From NCBI RefSeq assembly GCF_003063545.1, contig NZ_NESD01000002.1, positions 558,001-622,000 of the forward strand: 64,000 bases of DNA. Direction: 5' to 3'. A program made the position numbers and the translations under genes. The notes under the pieces are model-generated. The model searched no databases and was not told where the DNA came from. It saw only the letters and a list, made by a program, of their open reading frames with translations. Source of the stretch: Limnohabitans sp. Jir61. Lineage in GTDB: Bacteria; Pseudomonadota; Gammaproteobacteria; Burkholderiales; Burkholderiaceae_C. Each line of letters begins with the position of its first letter. Position 1 is the first letter of the stretch. Below, one piece after another: positions 20,501 to 30,885 of the stretch.

Positions 20501-21805
20501 TTAAATGTTTTCTGATTTTGAGCCATCCAGCCCTAGAGATTTGGGCGCTAAAAACACCAGCAAAATTAACAAGGTGAAGTGCCCCTCCTCCATATCAACC
20601 ATCATGGAGTTGGTGGTGATGCTGAGCATGAACAAAAATACAAACATCACCAAACCAATGCGTTGAACCTCGTCTGTTTTGCCCCATGCCACTCGGCAGG
20701 CTTGGACGAAGATGGCCAAATAAAAAGCCAAACCCACCACGCCTTTGGTGGCCAGCATGTACAGGTACTCGTTATGTGGATTACCCCAGTTATATGTAGC
20801 CCAAGACTGCGGCGACACCTGTAACGCGGTGGCAGCAGTCTGATAAGCCTGCGAAAAGCCGAGACTACCAACCCCCACCCACCAGTTGCTTTGCTTGATA
20901 GCTTCCCATGCAGTAGCTGCATATTGCATACGAACGGAAACCGAGCCAAGAACATTGCCTGATCGCTCTTGCGGGGTCATGTCCAGATATTGGCCAAACT
21001 CAACGGCAGCCAAGGCCATGCGCCGGTGCACCACATCCGATGTGGCCACCACGCTTAAAACGCACGCCACGGCCAGCAACAACAACCATTTGTATTTACC
21101 CACAAACAAACGCTTGGCATTTAACAGCCCCCAAACTCCAAAGCCTGCGGCCATAAGCAGCCAACCCGTTCGGCGCTCGCTGGCCAAGAACAAAGAAGCC
21201 ACCAGTAAAACCAAGGGCACAGCCACACGCCACGCCAACTGAGGGCGCACTAGCCACATTTGAGCCAGCACAAACACCAAGCCCACCAGCGCCTGCCCAT
21301 ACATATGCGACATGTGCGACATACGCATGTGCCCTGTTGTGAAATATTCACCTTGCGGCACATAGCCCGTTAAGGTGAACAGCAAGTTCAAGCTGCCCAA
21401 CACCAACACACCGCCAGCAAATGCACAAAACGCCACACGCGCCACGCGTGGGTTAACAAACACAGCCCACAGCACCACCACAAAACCCAGTGTGCGCAGG
21501 TCATGCAGCAGCTCTTTCAGCGCAGCCCCCAAAGCAAAACCTGCCAACACATTGGTGCAGACATCCCAAACGCACAGGGCCATTACCAAGCCCCAAAATA
21601 GCTTGGCATCGGGTTCTATCACTTGCTTGGTTTTCAAAAAATCACGCCAAGCAAGAGGGGCCAACAACACCAGCCCCAACACCGCAATATTGGTAAAAGC
21701 CACCGAGGTGAATACGGCCATGCCCAATAAACAAACCATGACCATCGCAATTTGAGGATGGCGCGGTTTTTGAGGCATTGCTGTGGCTGCTACTGTGTGT
21801 GTCAT
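20501..21805 (-). CDS. O-antigen ligase/polymerase family protein (WaaL/Wzy type)
   Basis: Multi-TM protein with large periplasmic loop and NPHNEYLYMLATKGVVGL signature of Wzy_C proteins. Confidence 0.85.
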   Translation of the reverse strand: MTHTVAATAMPQKPRHPQIAMVMVCLLGMAVFTSVAFTNIAVLGLVLLAPLAWRDFLKTKQVIEPDAKLFWGLVMALCVWDVCTNVLAGFALGAALKELLHDLRTLGFVVVLWAVFVNPRVARVAFCAFAGGVLVLGSLNLLFTLTGYVPQGEYFTTGHMRMSHMSHMYGQALVGLVFVLAQMWLVRPQLAWRVAVPLVLLVASLFLASERRTGWLLMAAGFGVWGLLNAKRLFVGKYKWLLLLAVACVLSVVATSDVVHRRMALAAVEFGQYLDMTPQERSGNVLGSVSVRMQYAATAWEAIKQSNWWVGVGSLGFSQAYQTAATALQVSPQSWATYNWGNPHNEYLYMLATKGVVGLAFYLAIFVQACRVAWGKTDEVQRIGLVMFVFLFMLSITTNSMMVDMEEGHFTLLILLVFLAPKSLGLDGSKSENI

Positions 21806-23895
21806 GGCGATGTGGTGTTGGTTGGATTGTTTGCCAAATGTATCCAGTCAACCACCTCGCCATCGGCCTGGTAGCCTGGCACGAGACCTTTAAGCAGTGT
21901 CCGAATCAGCGGTACATCGTTGGTGTCCATTGCTAATCCCAAGGCTGCTAACTTGCCTTGTAACTCGGACCAAGGCAAAAAGTCTTCATGTGCTTTCATG
22001 ATGCGGGCATGACTGGTAGCCAGCGGGTTCGTGCCAATCAGCAGCTCTTCATACAGCTTTTCGCCGGGGCGCAATCCTGTCACTTGTATTTCTATGTCGC
22101 CATTTGGGTTGGTCTCGTCTTTCAGCTCAAGTCCTGATAGCTCTATCATGCGCCGGGCTAAGTCAATAATTTTTACTGGCTCGCCCATGTCCAGCACAAA
22201 CACGTCGCCGCCCTGCCCCATGGCATCTGCTTGAATCACCAGCTGAGCTGCTTCAGGGATGGTCATGAAGTAGCGGGTGATGTCTACATGCGTCAGGGTG
22301 ATTGGTCCGCCGTTTTTGATCTGCCTACGAAACAGCGGCACCACCGAGCCACTCGACCCCAACACATTTCCAAAGCGCACCATCGAAAATGTGGTTCTGA
22401 CACCCGTTGCACTACTCCCTTGGGCAGTCACCCCTGCGTTTACCTCGGCCAAGGCTTGTAGCACCATCTCGGCCAAGCGCTTAGTTGCGCCCATGATGTT
22501 TGTTGGCCTCACCGCCTTGTCTGTACTGATCAACACAAAGTTGCGCACGCTGTTGCGCATGGCAGCTTCGGCACATACGCGGGTGCCCCACACGTTGTTG
22601 CGCAAACCTTCGGCCGGGTTGTGTTCCACCAGGGGTACATGCTTGTAGGCCGCCGCGTGATAGACCGTGTGCGGCTTCCATGTAGTCATAATCTCGTGTA
22701 TGCGCATCTCATCGCAGACCGAGGCCAGCAAAGGGACGATTTCAATATCCGAATCATTCACTTTATTAGCGACTTCGGGAGACTCCCCATTCATCGGTAC
22801 AGTGGCATTGAGCCTCTCGCTCGCCAAAATGAACTGCAACTCTTGGTGAATTTGGTAGAGCGCAAACTCACTCATCTCGACCAACAGCAACTGTTTTGGA
22901 TTTGTCTTGATGATCTGGCGGCAAAGTTCGCTGCCAATGCTCCCCCCGGCACCCGTCACCAAAACGGTTTTAGCTTGAGTGTTCAGGTTGAGCAGTAATC
23001 CGTTGGGCTTGACGGGCTCACGGCCCAGCAAGTCGTCAATATCCAACTCACGTACATCGCACAGGCTAACCCTGCCTGTGGCAATGTCGCTGAGGCCTGG
23101 CAGAGTTCGCACCGCCACTTTGTGTGGCTTAAGAGTAATTAAAATCTCGTTCCGCCGCTGGCGGGAAACGCTGGGCAATGCCAATAGCACATCACTGATG
23201 CACGTGCCATTCATCACCTCCGCCAATTTAGCAGGGTTGTGAATGGGCAAACCGTTGAGCACATGGCCGTGGAGACGTTCGTCATCGTCCAGAAAGCCCA
23301 GCACCCGAATCTCAGGGCTGCTGGCCATCGCAGAGGCCAATTGCCGCCCGGCGCTACCAGCGCCATAAATGAGCGCCTGCGGCAAAGACGCCTTGCGCAA
23401 CTGCTGGCGATAAAGTCCCCCCAACCACACGCGTGCTGCTCCGCGCGAAGCCCCCACTAGCAGCAGCAGCAAAATGGGTTGGATCAACCCCACCGTCCGG
23501 GGAACACCGTCCACACCCCAGAACGTGAAAATGGAGGCAAAAACAAATCCGTATAACAGCAGGGCCCGCGCCACGGTCACCATTGCAGACAAACCACTGT
23601 ATCGGAAGATGGCACGATAAAATCCAAAGGTGATAAAAATGGGCAAAGCCAGCACTACAGATACCATTGCAGGCCAAATGCCCGAACCATATAGCGATTC
23701 AATGTTGCCAATGCGCAAGTAAATGGCCAGCCAGACCGACAGAACACAAAGGCCGGCATCAAGCACCAACACTCCCCCGCGTTTAACTTGACGCGGAAGT
23801 TCCAAAGCAAGCGCTGCAAAACGGTTCAAAGTTCGGATCATGATTTCATCACTGTTGTGAATTTTTGCCGAATCTTTATCTAAATCATTGTTCAT
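21802..23895 (-). CDS. Membrane-anchored nucleotide-sugar 4,6-dehydratase (WbpM/CapD/PglF-like)
   Basis: N-terminal TM segments, KTVLVTGAGGSIGSELCRQI, STDKAVRPTNIMGATKRLAEM. Confidence 0.92.
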   Translation of the reverse strand: MNNDLDKDSAKIHNSDEIMIRTLNRFAALALELPRQVKRGGVLVLDAGLCVLSVWLAIYLRIGNIESLYGSGIWPAMVSVVLALPIFITFGFYRAIFRYSGLSAMVTVARALLLYGFVFASIFTFWGVDGVPRTVGLIQPILLLLLVGASRGAARVWLGGLYRQQLRKASLPQALIYGAGSAGRQLASAMASSPEIRVLGFLDDDERLHGHVLNGLPIHNPAKLAEVMNGTCISDVLLALPSVSRQRRNEILITLKPHKVAVRTLPGLSDIATGRVSLCDVRELDIDDLLGREPVKPNGLLLNLNTQAKTVLVTGAGGSIGSELCRQIIKTNPKQLLLVEMSEFALYQIHQELQFILASERLNATVPMNGESPEVANKVNDSDIEIVPLLASVCDEMRIHEIMTTWKPHTVYHAAAYKHVPLVEHNPAEGLRNNVWGTRVCAEAAMRNSVRNFVLISTDKAVRPTNIMGATKRLAEMVLQALAEVNAGVTAQGSSATGVRTTFSMVRFGNVLGSSGSVVPLFRRQIKNGGPITLTHVDITRYFMTIPEAAQLVIQADAMGQGGDVFVLDMGEPVKIIDLARRMIELSGLELKDETNPNGDIEIQVTGLRPGEKLYEELLIGTNPLATSHARIMKAHEDFLPWSELQGKLAALGLAMDTNDVPLIRTLLKGLVPGYQADGEVVDWIHLANNPTNTTSP

Positions 23896-24474
23896 TTTTT
23901 AATTGTTATTTTATTTTTTCTGCGTAACACGGTATCCATTAGTTATCTTTAGAGATTTCGACTTTCCCATCTCAGTGGTTCCATCTGCATCCCTGACCCG
24001 GTCCAGCAGCGTTGCACCAGACAAGCCTTAAGCCAAGGGGCATAGTCTTAAACCAGCACAAGTACACCACTACAGCCCTTCATAACAAATCCCAAATCTT
24101 TAATAGCTTCGGTCCCCATGATGCAACAGGACATCATGACATAACTGCTGCCAACCACCGTGCTTTATATACGCCCATAGCAACGAGAGTTGCAATATCG
24201 ACCTGTGCATTTATCGCAAGTTGCTGCATCAGTTGCTAAGCACAAAGCTGTTGCCAACGGCGGTGATCTTTACCTCATGCGCCACGGCAGCTGACCATGC
24301 TGCACTTTCTTACCTACAAAGACATACCAGTCTAAAACACATCAGCGCCAGTAGACCAGCCCAAATTAAATCGCTAAGAATCCACACCACATCAAATGTC
24401 CCCGATAGCACAGTAACGTTTGCCACTAAATATTCTGGCTCGAATACAACAGAGCAACAATCTAGTCCTGTTCA
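23896..24474. other. ~580-bp gap without convincing ORF inside an otherwise tightly packed operon; possible gene relic
   Basis: Only short ORFs on either strand; neighbours separated elsewhere by only a few nt. Confidence 0.4.
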
Positions 24475-25035
24475 TCAGTGCGACACACCATCACGTTGAA
24501 TTACCTTCAGAAAGGTCATCCATAGAATCTTGATGTCAAACAAGAAGCTTTGACGCTCCAAGTACTCAGCATCAAATGCCACCTTATGCGGGATGGGCAG
24601 TTCATCGCGTCCATTTACTTGAGCCCAACCTGTCAAACCTGGCACCAAGGTGTGCACGCAGTTTAGTGTTCGCAGATCAATCAATTCTTTTTGATTAAAT
24701 AAGGCAGGCCTTGGACCCACAAAGCTCATGTCGCCAATCAAAATACTCCACAGTTGCGGCAATTCGTCCAGGCTGCTTTTGCGTAAAAAGGAACCAATGG
24801 GTGTGAGGTGCTGCTTAGGATTGTTGAGTAAGTGTGTGGCCACTGCAGGTGTGCCGTCTTTCATGCTACGAAACTTCGGCATTTTGAAGATCACATTGTT
24901 TCGACCAATCCGGTCAGACCAATACAGCACCGGGCCATTAGAAGTCAAACGAATAAGCAATGCAACGACAAGCATAGGAATTAATGTAGATAAACCTACA
25001 AAGACAACTAGCAGCAAGTCGAATAACCGTTTCAT
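24475..25035 (-). CDS. Small monotopic phosphoglycosyl transferase (PglC/WbaP C-terminal type)
   Basis: MKRLFDLLL, SDRIGRNNVIFKMPKFRSM, LRKSSLDELPQLWSILIGDMSFVGPRP. Confidence 0.93.
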   Translation of the reverse strand: MKRLFDLLLVVFVGLSTLIPMLVVALLIRLTSNGPVLYWSDRIGRNNVIFKMPKFRSMKDGTPAVATHLLNNPKQHLTPIGSFLRKSSLDELPQLWSILIGDMSFVGPRPALFNQKELIDLRTLNCVHTLVPGLTGWAQVNGRDELPIPHKVAFDAEYLERQSFLFDIKILWMTFLKVIQRDGVSH

Positions 25036-25078
25036 GAGGATTGCAAACGCTTTACAAATAGGACGCTTAAGAATTATC

Positions 25079-26251
25079 TTAACTTCTTTTAGTATTTAAT
25101 TTATTAGCATAGAAAGTCGACATTGCTTGCACAACAAGCGTTTGCGGGTAAAGCATCATCACCCGCTTTCGCGCAGCTACACCTAACTTAATCCGCATCT
25201 CACGATCAGCCGCAATTTTTTGAAGCTTGGCAGCAAGATCAGTAATATTTTTTTGCTCGTGCAACATACCTGTTTCTCCGTCCACCACAACTTCTGTCAC
25301 ACCGTAAATACGTGACGCAACCGCAGGTAAACTCATTGAAGCAGACTCAAGCAATGTCACATTTAATCCCTCCCTATGGCTTGGCAAGCAAAAAATATCA
25401 CTTGCTGCCATGAAATGCTGGGGTGTTTGCGTTACTCCAACTACCCGATGAACACGTCCTGGAAATTTGATTGCCACTTCTGACACTCGCTCTTCCAGAC
25501 TATCTTCATCCTGCCCCACCACCATTAGGAACACGGAGGGGTCAGACTTAGCAACCAGATTAAAAGCAGAACAAAGATCTTCTACCCCTTTATCTCGCTT
25601 GAGACGCCCCAAGTATAAAACCACAACCCCCTCTTGTGGTATCTGAAAACGACTTCTAAGCGCCTTCCGCATTGTCTCATTAGGTGAAAATCGCGTCGTA
25701 TCAACACCACAGATCGATCCATTAGCCAACACTTTGATCCTTCCCGCACTTGAAATGCCTTCATGCACCAAGAAATCAACTTGTTCATGACCATCTGCAA
25801 GCAAATCAGTTGCCGCCCAAATAAGGATCTTGTCTAATTGTTTGAGTAACCACCGAATAATACCGGTCTTACTCACCCAGACCTGCCCCGTGAAGGTATG
25901 CACCCTAACAGGCACCCCCGCGAAGCGAGCAGCAATCATTGAAAGCAATCCCGCCTTGGGTGTCAGCGAATGAACACAATCGAACTTGTGCTTATGAAAA
26001 ATAGTAATTAGCTTGATAAGCGCTAGAAAGTCTCTCCAAGGAGAAATATCGCGCTCAATGTTCAGCGGTTGAAATGCGACTTGCTTTGATAGCACCCCCC
26101 CCAACTCCGAGGCATCACCACGTGCAACCAGCGTTATGACGTAAGTTTTTGACAATTCTAAAACATGCGGTGACATAAAAAAAATCAGACTGTTTGTAAT
26201 TGTTGAAACAAAACAAATTTTTTTATGGTTATTATTTATCTGCATCATCAT
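25079..26251 (-). CDS. GT4 glycosyltransferase
   Basis: LANGSICGVDTTRF, LGRLKRDKGVEDL, SHREGLNVTLLESASMSLPAVAS; start probably at one of the MMM codons near 26245-26251. Confidence 0.9.
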   Translation of the reverse strand: MMMQINNNHKKICFVSTITNSLIFFMSPHVLELSKTYVITLVARGDASELGGVLSKQVAFQPLNIERDISPWRDFLALIKLITIFHKHKFDCVHSLTPKAGLLSMIAARFAGVPVRVHTFTGQVWVSKTGIIRWLLKQLDKILIWAATDLLADGHEQVDFLVHEGISSAGRIKVLANGSICGVDTTRFSPNETMRKALRSRFQIPQEGVVVLYLGRLKRDKGVEDLCSAFNLVAKSDPSVFLMVVGQDEDSLEERVSEVAIKFPGRVHRVVGVTQTPQHFMAASDIFCLPSHREGLNVTLLESASMSLPAVASRIYGVTEVVVDGETGMLHEQKNITDLAAKLQKIAADREMRIKLGVAARKRVMMLYPQTLVVQAMSTFYANKLNTKRS

Positions 26252-27023
26252 TACCTTTTCTGCGCTGTGAAAAAAACCAACGTTTTGCACACGTTAGCAA
26301 AGCAGACACCAGCCAACGGGGATCCCCCCCTCGAACGAAGTTAGACCATTGTGCCCCTGCGACGACGGCATAAGCAACTGCAGAACGTCTAGCTATACCG
26401 CCAGCTTCAGCTCGATATCCTAGGAGAACCTCAGGAATATTTGCAAATTTAATATCTACAGTATTCATTAAACGCAACCATAAATCGTAGTCCTCCGCAT
26501 ATAGGCCACCTAAATACCCGCCAGCCTGCGCGACGATTTCGCGTCGAAACATTACAGTCGGGTGACACAGAGGGTTGCGTAAAAATAAAGCACGTCGAAT
26601 AAATTCATTTTCAGTTGGTAGCCGCACAGTTTCGAATGGAATATCATTTATATCGATCATCGAATACCAAGAGCCACATACTGCAATTTCAGGATTGCTC
26701 TCCATAAATTCAAACTGCGTTGATAGTCTATTAGGATAAGAAATATCATCCGCATCCATGCGAGCGATGTACTTTGCACTCGCAAAGTCCAACCCCAAGT
26801 TTAAAGAATGATTTAAATAAGATACACTCGAATTAATAATTTTGATCTGATCGTACGGTAATAGTGTATCTTTAACCAAATCCAACGAGAGTGACGCCTC
26901 ACCATTCAAGACAATAATTATTTCATAATTATTTTTGAAATCCTGCTGCAAAACTGAGTTAATTGCTCGATAGAAAAAACAGTCTACCCGATTAGTGCAG
27001 ATAAGTATGGATACTTCAATCAA
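26232..27023 (-). CDS. GT2 glycosyltransferase
   Basis: VSILICTNRVDCFFYRAINSVLQQDF, ARMDADDISYPNRL. Confidence 0.92.
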   Translation of the reverse strand: MIEVSILICTNRVDCFFYRAINSVLQQDFKNNYEIIIVLNGEASLSLDLVKDTLLPYDQIKIINSSVSYLNHSLNLGLDFASAKYIARMDADDISYPNRLSTQFEFMESNPEIAVCGSWYSMIDINDIPFETVRLPTENEFIRRALFLRNPLCHPTVMFRREIVAQAGGYLGGLYAEDYDLWLRLMNTVDIKFANIPEVLLGYRAEAGGIARRSAVAYAVVAGAQWSNFVRGGDPRWLVSALLTCAKRWFFSQRRKGNDDADK

Positions 27024-27045
27024 CAGAAACCCCTTGTAAATTCAC

Positions 27046-28410
27046 TTATTTACCCTGATAAGCATGATGAGAATGCCAACTTTTATACAAATCAATCAAT
27101 GCAGCAAAACCGAAACATAAAATTAGCATCCACCAAGTGTATCTATAACGATAGAGTGCGCCCAAATACGGAACAGCAACACCATAAACAGCCATCATTG
27201 ATACTGACAAACCAACAGGGATTATAATTAATGCATCCCTTTTGCGCCCGCCCCACAAAATTAAGGCAATCATGCCCATATAAAAAAATAGTGCCTCAAA
27301 AGGAACAATAGTATAAAAAAGAGATATTTCATTTTTAAAATTATAGAACCAATGATCTGGCCAAGGTGAAAAAACTCCAATTAATGCACCGCGAGGAATA
27401 TATTCAAGTCCTTCAATAGTGGTTTTTGGGAAAATATTTGTATCTGTAAACGAGTATATTGTTGCCAAATTTCTCTGTCCTTCTAAAGTAGAAAAGATTA
27501 GACAACGATTAGCCATCAATGCTTTTATTTTTTTATTTACAATTGAAGGCATAAATTCAGCATCGTGCCAAACGCTCGCGTCTATAAATGAAAGACATTG
27601 CACATAAATCTTCTCAGACTTGTGTGATTGCATTGAAGCATCTGCATAGTTATCAAATCCATTTAACGTGCTGTCTGAAACTGCCCCAGTTCCTAAAGCA
27701 GAACACGTAACAATGAGAACAGATGCATAGGACAAAAAACGAATTAATATCCATGGCTTAAGCCCTGTTGATGCGCAATAAACACTCCTTATCAAAAACA
27801 CAATAGATATTATTGGAAGTAATATTTGATTGACGTACGGGCGCATTAAAAAAATTAAGAAAAGTCCAGACACCGCCATTACTAATGATTGAAGCCCGCT
27901 CTTACCCGATATGTCATCTTTCGCAGATTCATACAATTTTACGAAACCATAAACAAATAAAACCCCTCCAGTTATAACAAAACTTTCCTTATTAATTTGT
28001 GAAAACCAAACAATCATGTATGGAGATATTGCTAGAGGTAAAGACGCTATTATAGATGTATGTAATGTAAACCACATGCGAAGTAGCAAAACAATCACTG
28101 CTACTGATGTAGCATGTAGCAAGGCATTAACCAATACTATTGAATAGATATTATCATAAATTAAGAATAGCAAAGCAGCAACGCCGGAAATTCCTTGCCC
28201 TTCTGGACGAAGCTCATATGCATTGAAACCATTAGTGTTTATGGCTGTAAGGATTTTTTGAGCTAAAACTAAATAATACTGCGGATCGCCACCGATGTTT
28301 CCATTTGTCGACAATGGCATTAAAGCAACTAAGTACTCGCGTATAAAATACATAGCAGAAAATGCATATGCGAAAACACAAAAAAACAACTTAGCAACTA
28401 TTCTTTTCAT
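27046..28410 (-). CDS. Polytopic membrane protein, Wzy-like polymerase or GT-C glycosyltransferase candidate
   Basis: Many hydrophobic segments; GDPQYYLVLAQKI in the first external loop; position in O-antigen cluster. Confidence 0.6.
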   Translation of the reverse strand: MKRIVAKLFFCVFAYAFSAMYFIREYLVALMPLSTNGNIGGDPQYYLVLAQKILTAINTNGFNAYELRPEGQGISGVAALLFLIYDNIYSIVLVNALLHATSVAVIVLLLRMWFTLHTSIIASLPLAISPYMIVWFSQINKESFVITGGVLFVYGFVKLYESAKDDISGKSGLQSLVMAVSGLFLIFLMRPYVNQILLPIISIVFLIRSVYCASTGLKPWILIRFLSYASVLIVTCSALGTGAVSDSTLNGFDNYADASMQSHKSEKIYVQCLSFIDASVWHDAEFMPSIVNKKIKALMANRCLIFSTLEGQRNLATIYSFTDTNIFPKTTIEGLEYIPRGALIGVFSPWPDHWFYNFKNEISLFYTIVPFEALFFYMGMIALILWGGRKRDALIIIPVGLSVSMMAVYGVAVPYLGALYRYRYTWWMLILCFGFAALIDLYKSWHSHHAYQGK

Positions 28411-28429
28411 TATTGGTTGTAATCTTTTT

Positions 28430-29818
28430 TTATAGTTTTTTTACTAAATGATCGGCCATTCTTAGTGACAAAGCAGCAATTGTAAGTCCGGTATTGGCAT
28501 AACCACTTGCAGGTATGAGTGATCCATCGCAAACATATAAATTATCAATACCGTGAACTTTACCGTTTTCATTGCAAACGCCTTGACTTGGTGAAACATG
28601 CATTCTTGCTGTTCCTGAGTGATGTGATGATGATTGAAGATCATTATTCCAGCAAGGAAATACGTGTGCGTTTAAAAGCTTGCCCCCAAGTTTATTGATC
28701 ACTTGATTAATAGCTTTCTGCAGGACATCGGTATAAGATTTATCCAATTTCCAATTGCGGAAAATCAACCGTCTTTCGTTATCTGTCCACACGCTACGAA
28801 CAGCTTCTGTCGGTTGTTCTGCCACCATTAGTAATGTGTAATGGCGAGTTGGGAGGTGAATACCAAATTTAAAGGATAGCACATCAAGAAAATCATCCCA
28901 GTGTGAAAGTATTCGAAAATAATTACGTATTTTATAGGGCTGATTTCTCAAATCGCTAAGCACACTAGAAACTTTGTTTCGTGGCCGAAATTGCACTGCC
29001 GGCCTAAGCTGAAAAGATACAAGTAATCCATCCTGCGACACAACCATTGGCAGCCGCAAAGTACCTTTTCCACCGAGTACTTGAAAATTCCATAATTTAT
29101 AGATCGGAGCATCAAGCGTCACTTCAGCGACAAACCCTGTTGGATGATCCTCATAATTAAAACCCGCCAAGTCTGAGCCACTGTAATTTTTCACATCATT
29201 TAGTTTCTGAAGCAAAAGTGGAGTACTCAAACCACCAGCGGCAATTACAAAAATATCACCTTCAATAAGAAATTCACCATTCGCGCAAGACAGCTTTAAC
29301 TGGCGTATTTTAAAAGATGAATCCACAGTAAAATCCGTAACCTCACCCTTTATTAATTTTACTCTGCTTTTAAGTTTGAATTTTTTCCATACATTTATCC
29401 TTCGACTAGGATAATACAGCCCCTGATGCAATAAATTTTCTGGTATACCATTAGCTATAAGTTTACTCCGCAAAGCCTGAGTTGCATCCATAACAGCATG
29501 CCGAGAAACCCCTGATAGCTTATTAAAAGCAGCATCATAATAATCACTCAATTCAGTTTTACTAAATGGCCATTTCTTTGCAAAGATCTCGTCTTCAATC
29601 TCAATTAGACCGTTATGCCAAACAGTCGTCGAGCCACCTAGCCCAGAACCGACATGTGGGTAGGTGATGGCCGCCTTTCCAATATCCTTAATTCGCGACT
29701 GCAACTGTGTTGATCGCGACCCTAGCTCAACAACAGTAACATCCCAAATTTCAGCTAGCGCATCAGCCAAAAAACAACCACCAAGACCCGCACCAACTAT
29801 CACCAGTCTTGGCATCAA
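28430..29818 (-). CDS. FAD-dependent GMC-family oxidoreductase
   Basis: N-terminal VIVGAGLGGCFLADAL; C-terminal GMC signature HHSGTARMHVSPSQGVCNENGKVHGIDNLYVCDGSLIPASGYANTGLTIAALSLRMADHL. Confidence 0.85.
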   Translation of the reverse strand: MMPRLVIVGAGLGGCFLADALAEIWDVTVVELGSRSTQLQSRIKDIGKAAITYPHVGSGLGGSTTVWHNGLIEIEDEIFAKKWPFSKTELSDYYDAAFNKLSGVSRHAVMDATQALRSKLIANGIPENLLHQGLYYPSRRINVWKKFKLKSRVKLIKGEVTDFTVDSSFKIRQLKLSCANGEFLIEGDIFVIAAGGLSTPLLLQKLNDVKNYSGSDLAGFNYEDHPTGFVAEVTLDAPIYKLWNFQVLGGKGTLRLPMVVSQDGLLVSFQLRPAVQFRPRNKVSSVLSDLRNQPYKIRNYFRILSHWDDFLDVLSFKFGIHLPTRHYTLLMVAEQPTEAVRSVWTDNERRLIFRNWKLDKSYTDVLQKAINQVINKLGGKLLNAHVFPCWNNDLQSSSHHSGTARMHVSPSQGVCNENGKVHGIDNLYVCDGSLIPASGYANTGLTIAALSLRMADHLVKKL

Positions 29819-30792
29819 GATCTCCTTTTGAATTTTATTACATGCTCTTCGTGTGGCGCTAAAGGTATATGATCTTTAAATACACTTGTATCTATCATCA
29901 TCCCATTATTCCATTGCTCTAACAAAAATAGAGCAGATACACTACCACTTAGATTTTGTATCTCATTTTGTACTCTGTTGATCGGCAAATTAAGAATTTT
30001 GCTTTCCCTAAAACAAACTCCAACACGCTGTGTCATTAGATCATTAAATGTTTTTAGGGCGACCTCGTAACTATTTGGAGCTTTAAATTTTGAAATTCGA
30101 CTCAAAACACGCACTTCTGCCGTTGAAAGAATATGCCCATCAACCGACCATGGATCTGACCACTCGCAACCCCGCTCAAACCATGCAAACATAAGTAAAT
30201 CCGGAGAGATTTCACTTTGAAAAAAATTTGGAGGTAATTGACTTACATTCGCTGTATAACTTCGTCGAAGATTCGGACTGTGTCGCAGACTAAGAGTTGT
30301 GTGTCGCGAATCTAGATTTGCCACAATACTCAAATCAAATGGGCGGATAAAAACAATATCATCGACCAAAAAGAAAATCGAGGTGACTTTCACATTATCC
30401 AAAACAGATAATAGACTAGTGCGAAAATTATGAGATTCATTAACGAAAGTGACTGTTACAGATCTATTGAAAAATATTTCCTCAACCTCACGATAGGCTT
30501 TCTCATGTTCGTCGCTACTAACAGCGTAAATCACGAAGACTGGAACTGGATTTTTCACGCAAATGAAATAGGTATTCAATAAAGCGTGGAGTTGTAGCGC
30601 TCGATCCTTGCTGAACACCACACAAACAAGCCCTTGCTCCAACTTGCAGCATTCAATTTCGACCAATTCTTTAACAGCACATGCTCGCTGGATCAGTATT
30701 TGTTTATAAATAATATTTGACAGTAGTGTACCGCCAAAATAAGCAGCAAATTTACGAGAAAGTTTAACAACGGCAGTACGAAAAAAATTCAT
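29815..30792 (-). CDS. Uncharacterised GT-A-like protein (putative glycosyltransferase)
   Basis: VVFSKDRALQLHALLNTY, DxD-like FFLVDDIVFIRPFD; 4-nt overlap with GMC oxidoreductase gene. Confidence 0.6.
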   Translation of the reverse strand: MNFFRTAVVKLSRKFAAYFGGTLLSNIIYKQILIQRACAVKELVEIECCKLEQGLVCVVFSKDRALQLHALLNTYFICVKNPVPVFVIYAVSSDEHEKAYREVEEIFFNRSVTVTFVNESHNFRTSLLSVLDNVKVTSIFFLVDDIVFIRPFDLSIVANLDSRHTTLSLRHSPNLRRSYTANVSQLPPNFFQSEISPDLLMFAWFERGCEWSDPWSVDGHILSTAEVRVLSRISKFKAPNSYEVALKTFNDLMTQRVGVCFRESKILNLPINRVQNEIQNLSGSVSALFLLEQWNNGMMIDTSVFKDHIPLAPHEEHVIKFKRRS

Positions 30793-30885
30793 TACAAAAA
30801 CTTCATTTAATTAAATTACAATAAATATTTGCAAAAAATATTAGGCACTAGGATTTTGCAAATTAATTTTTTCAAACACCTAAAT

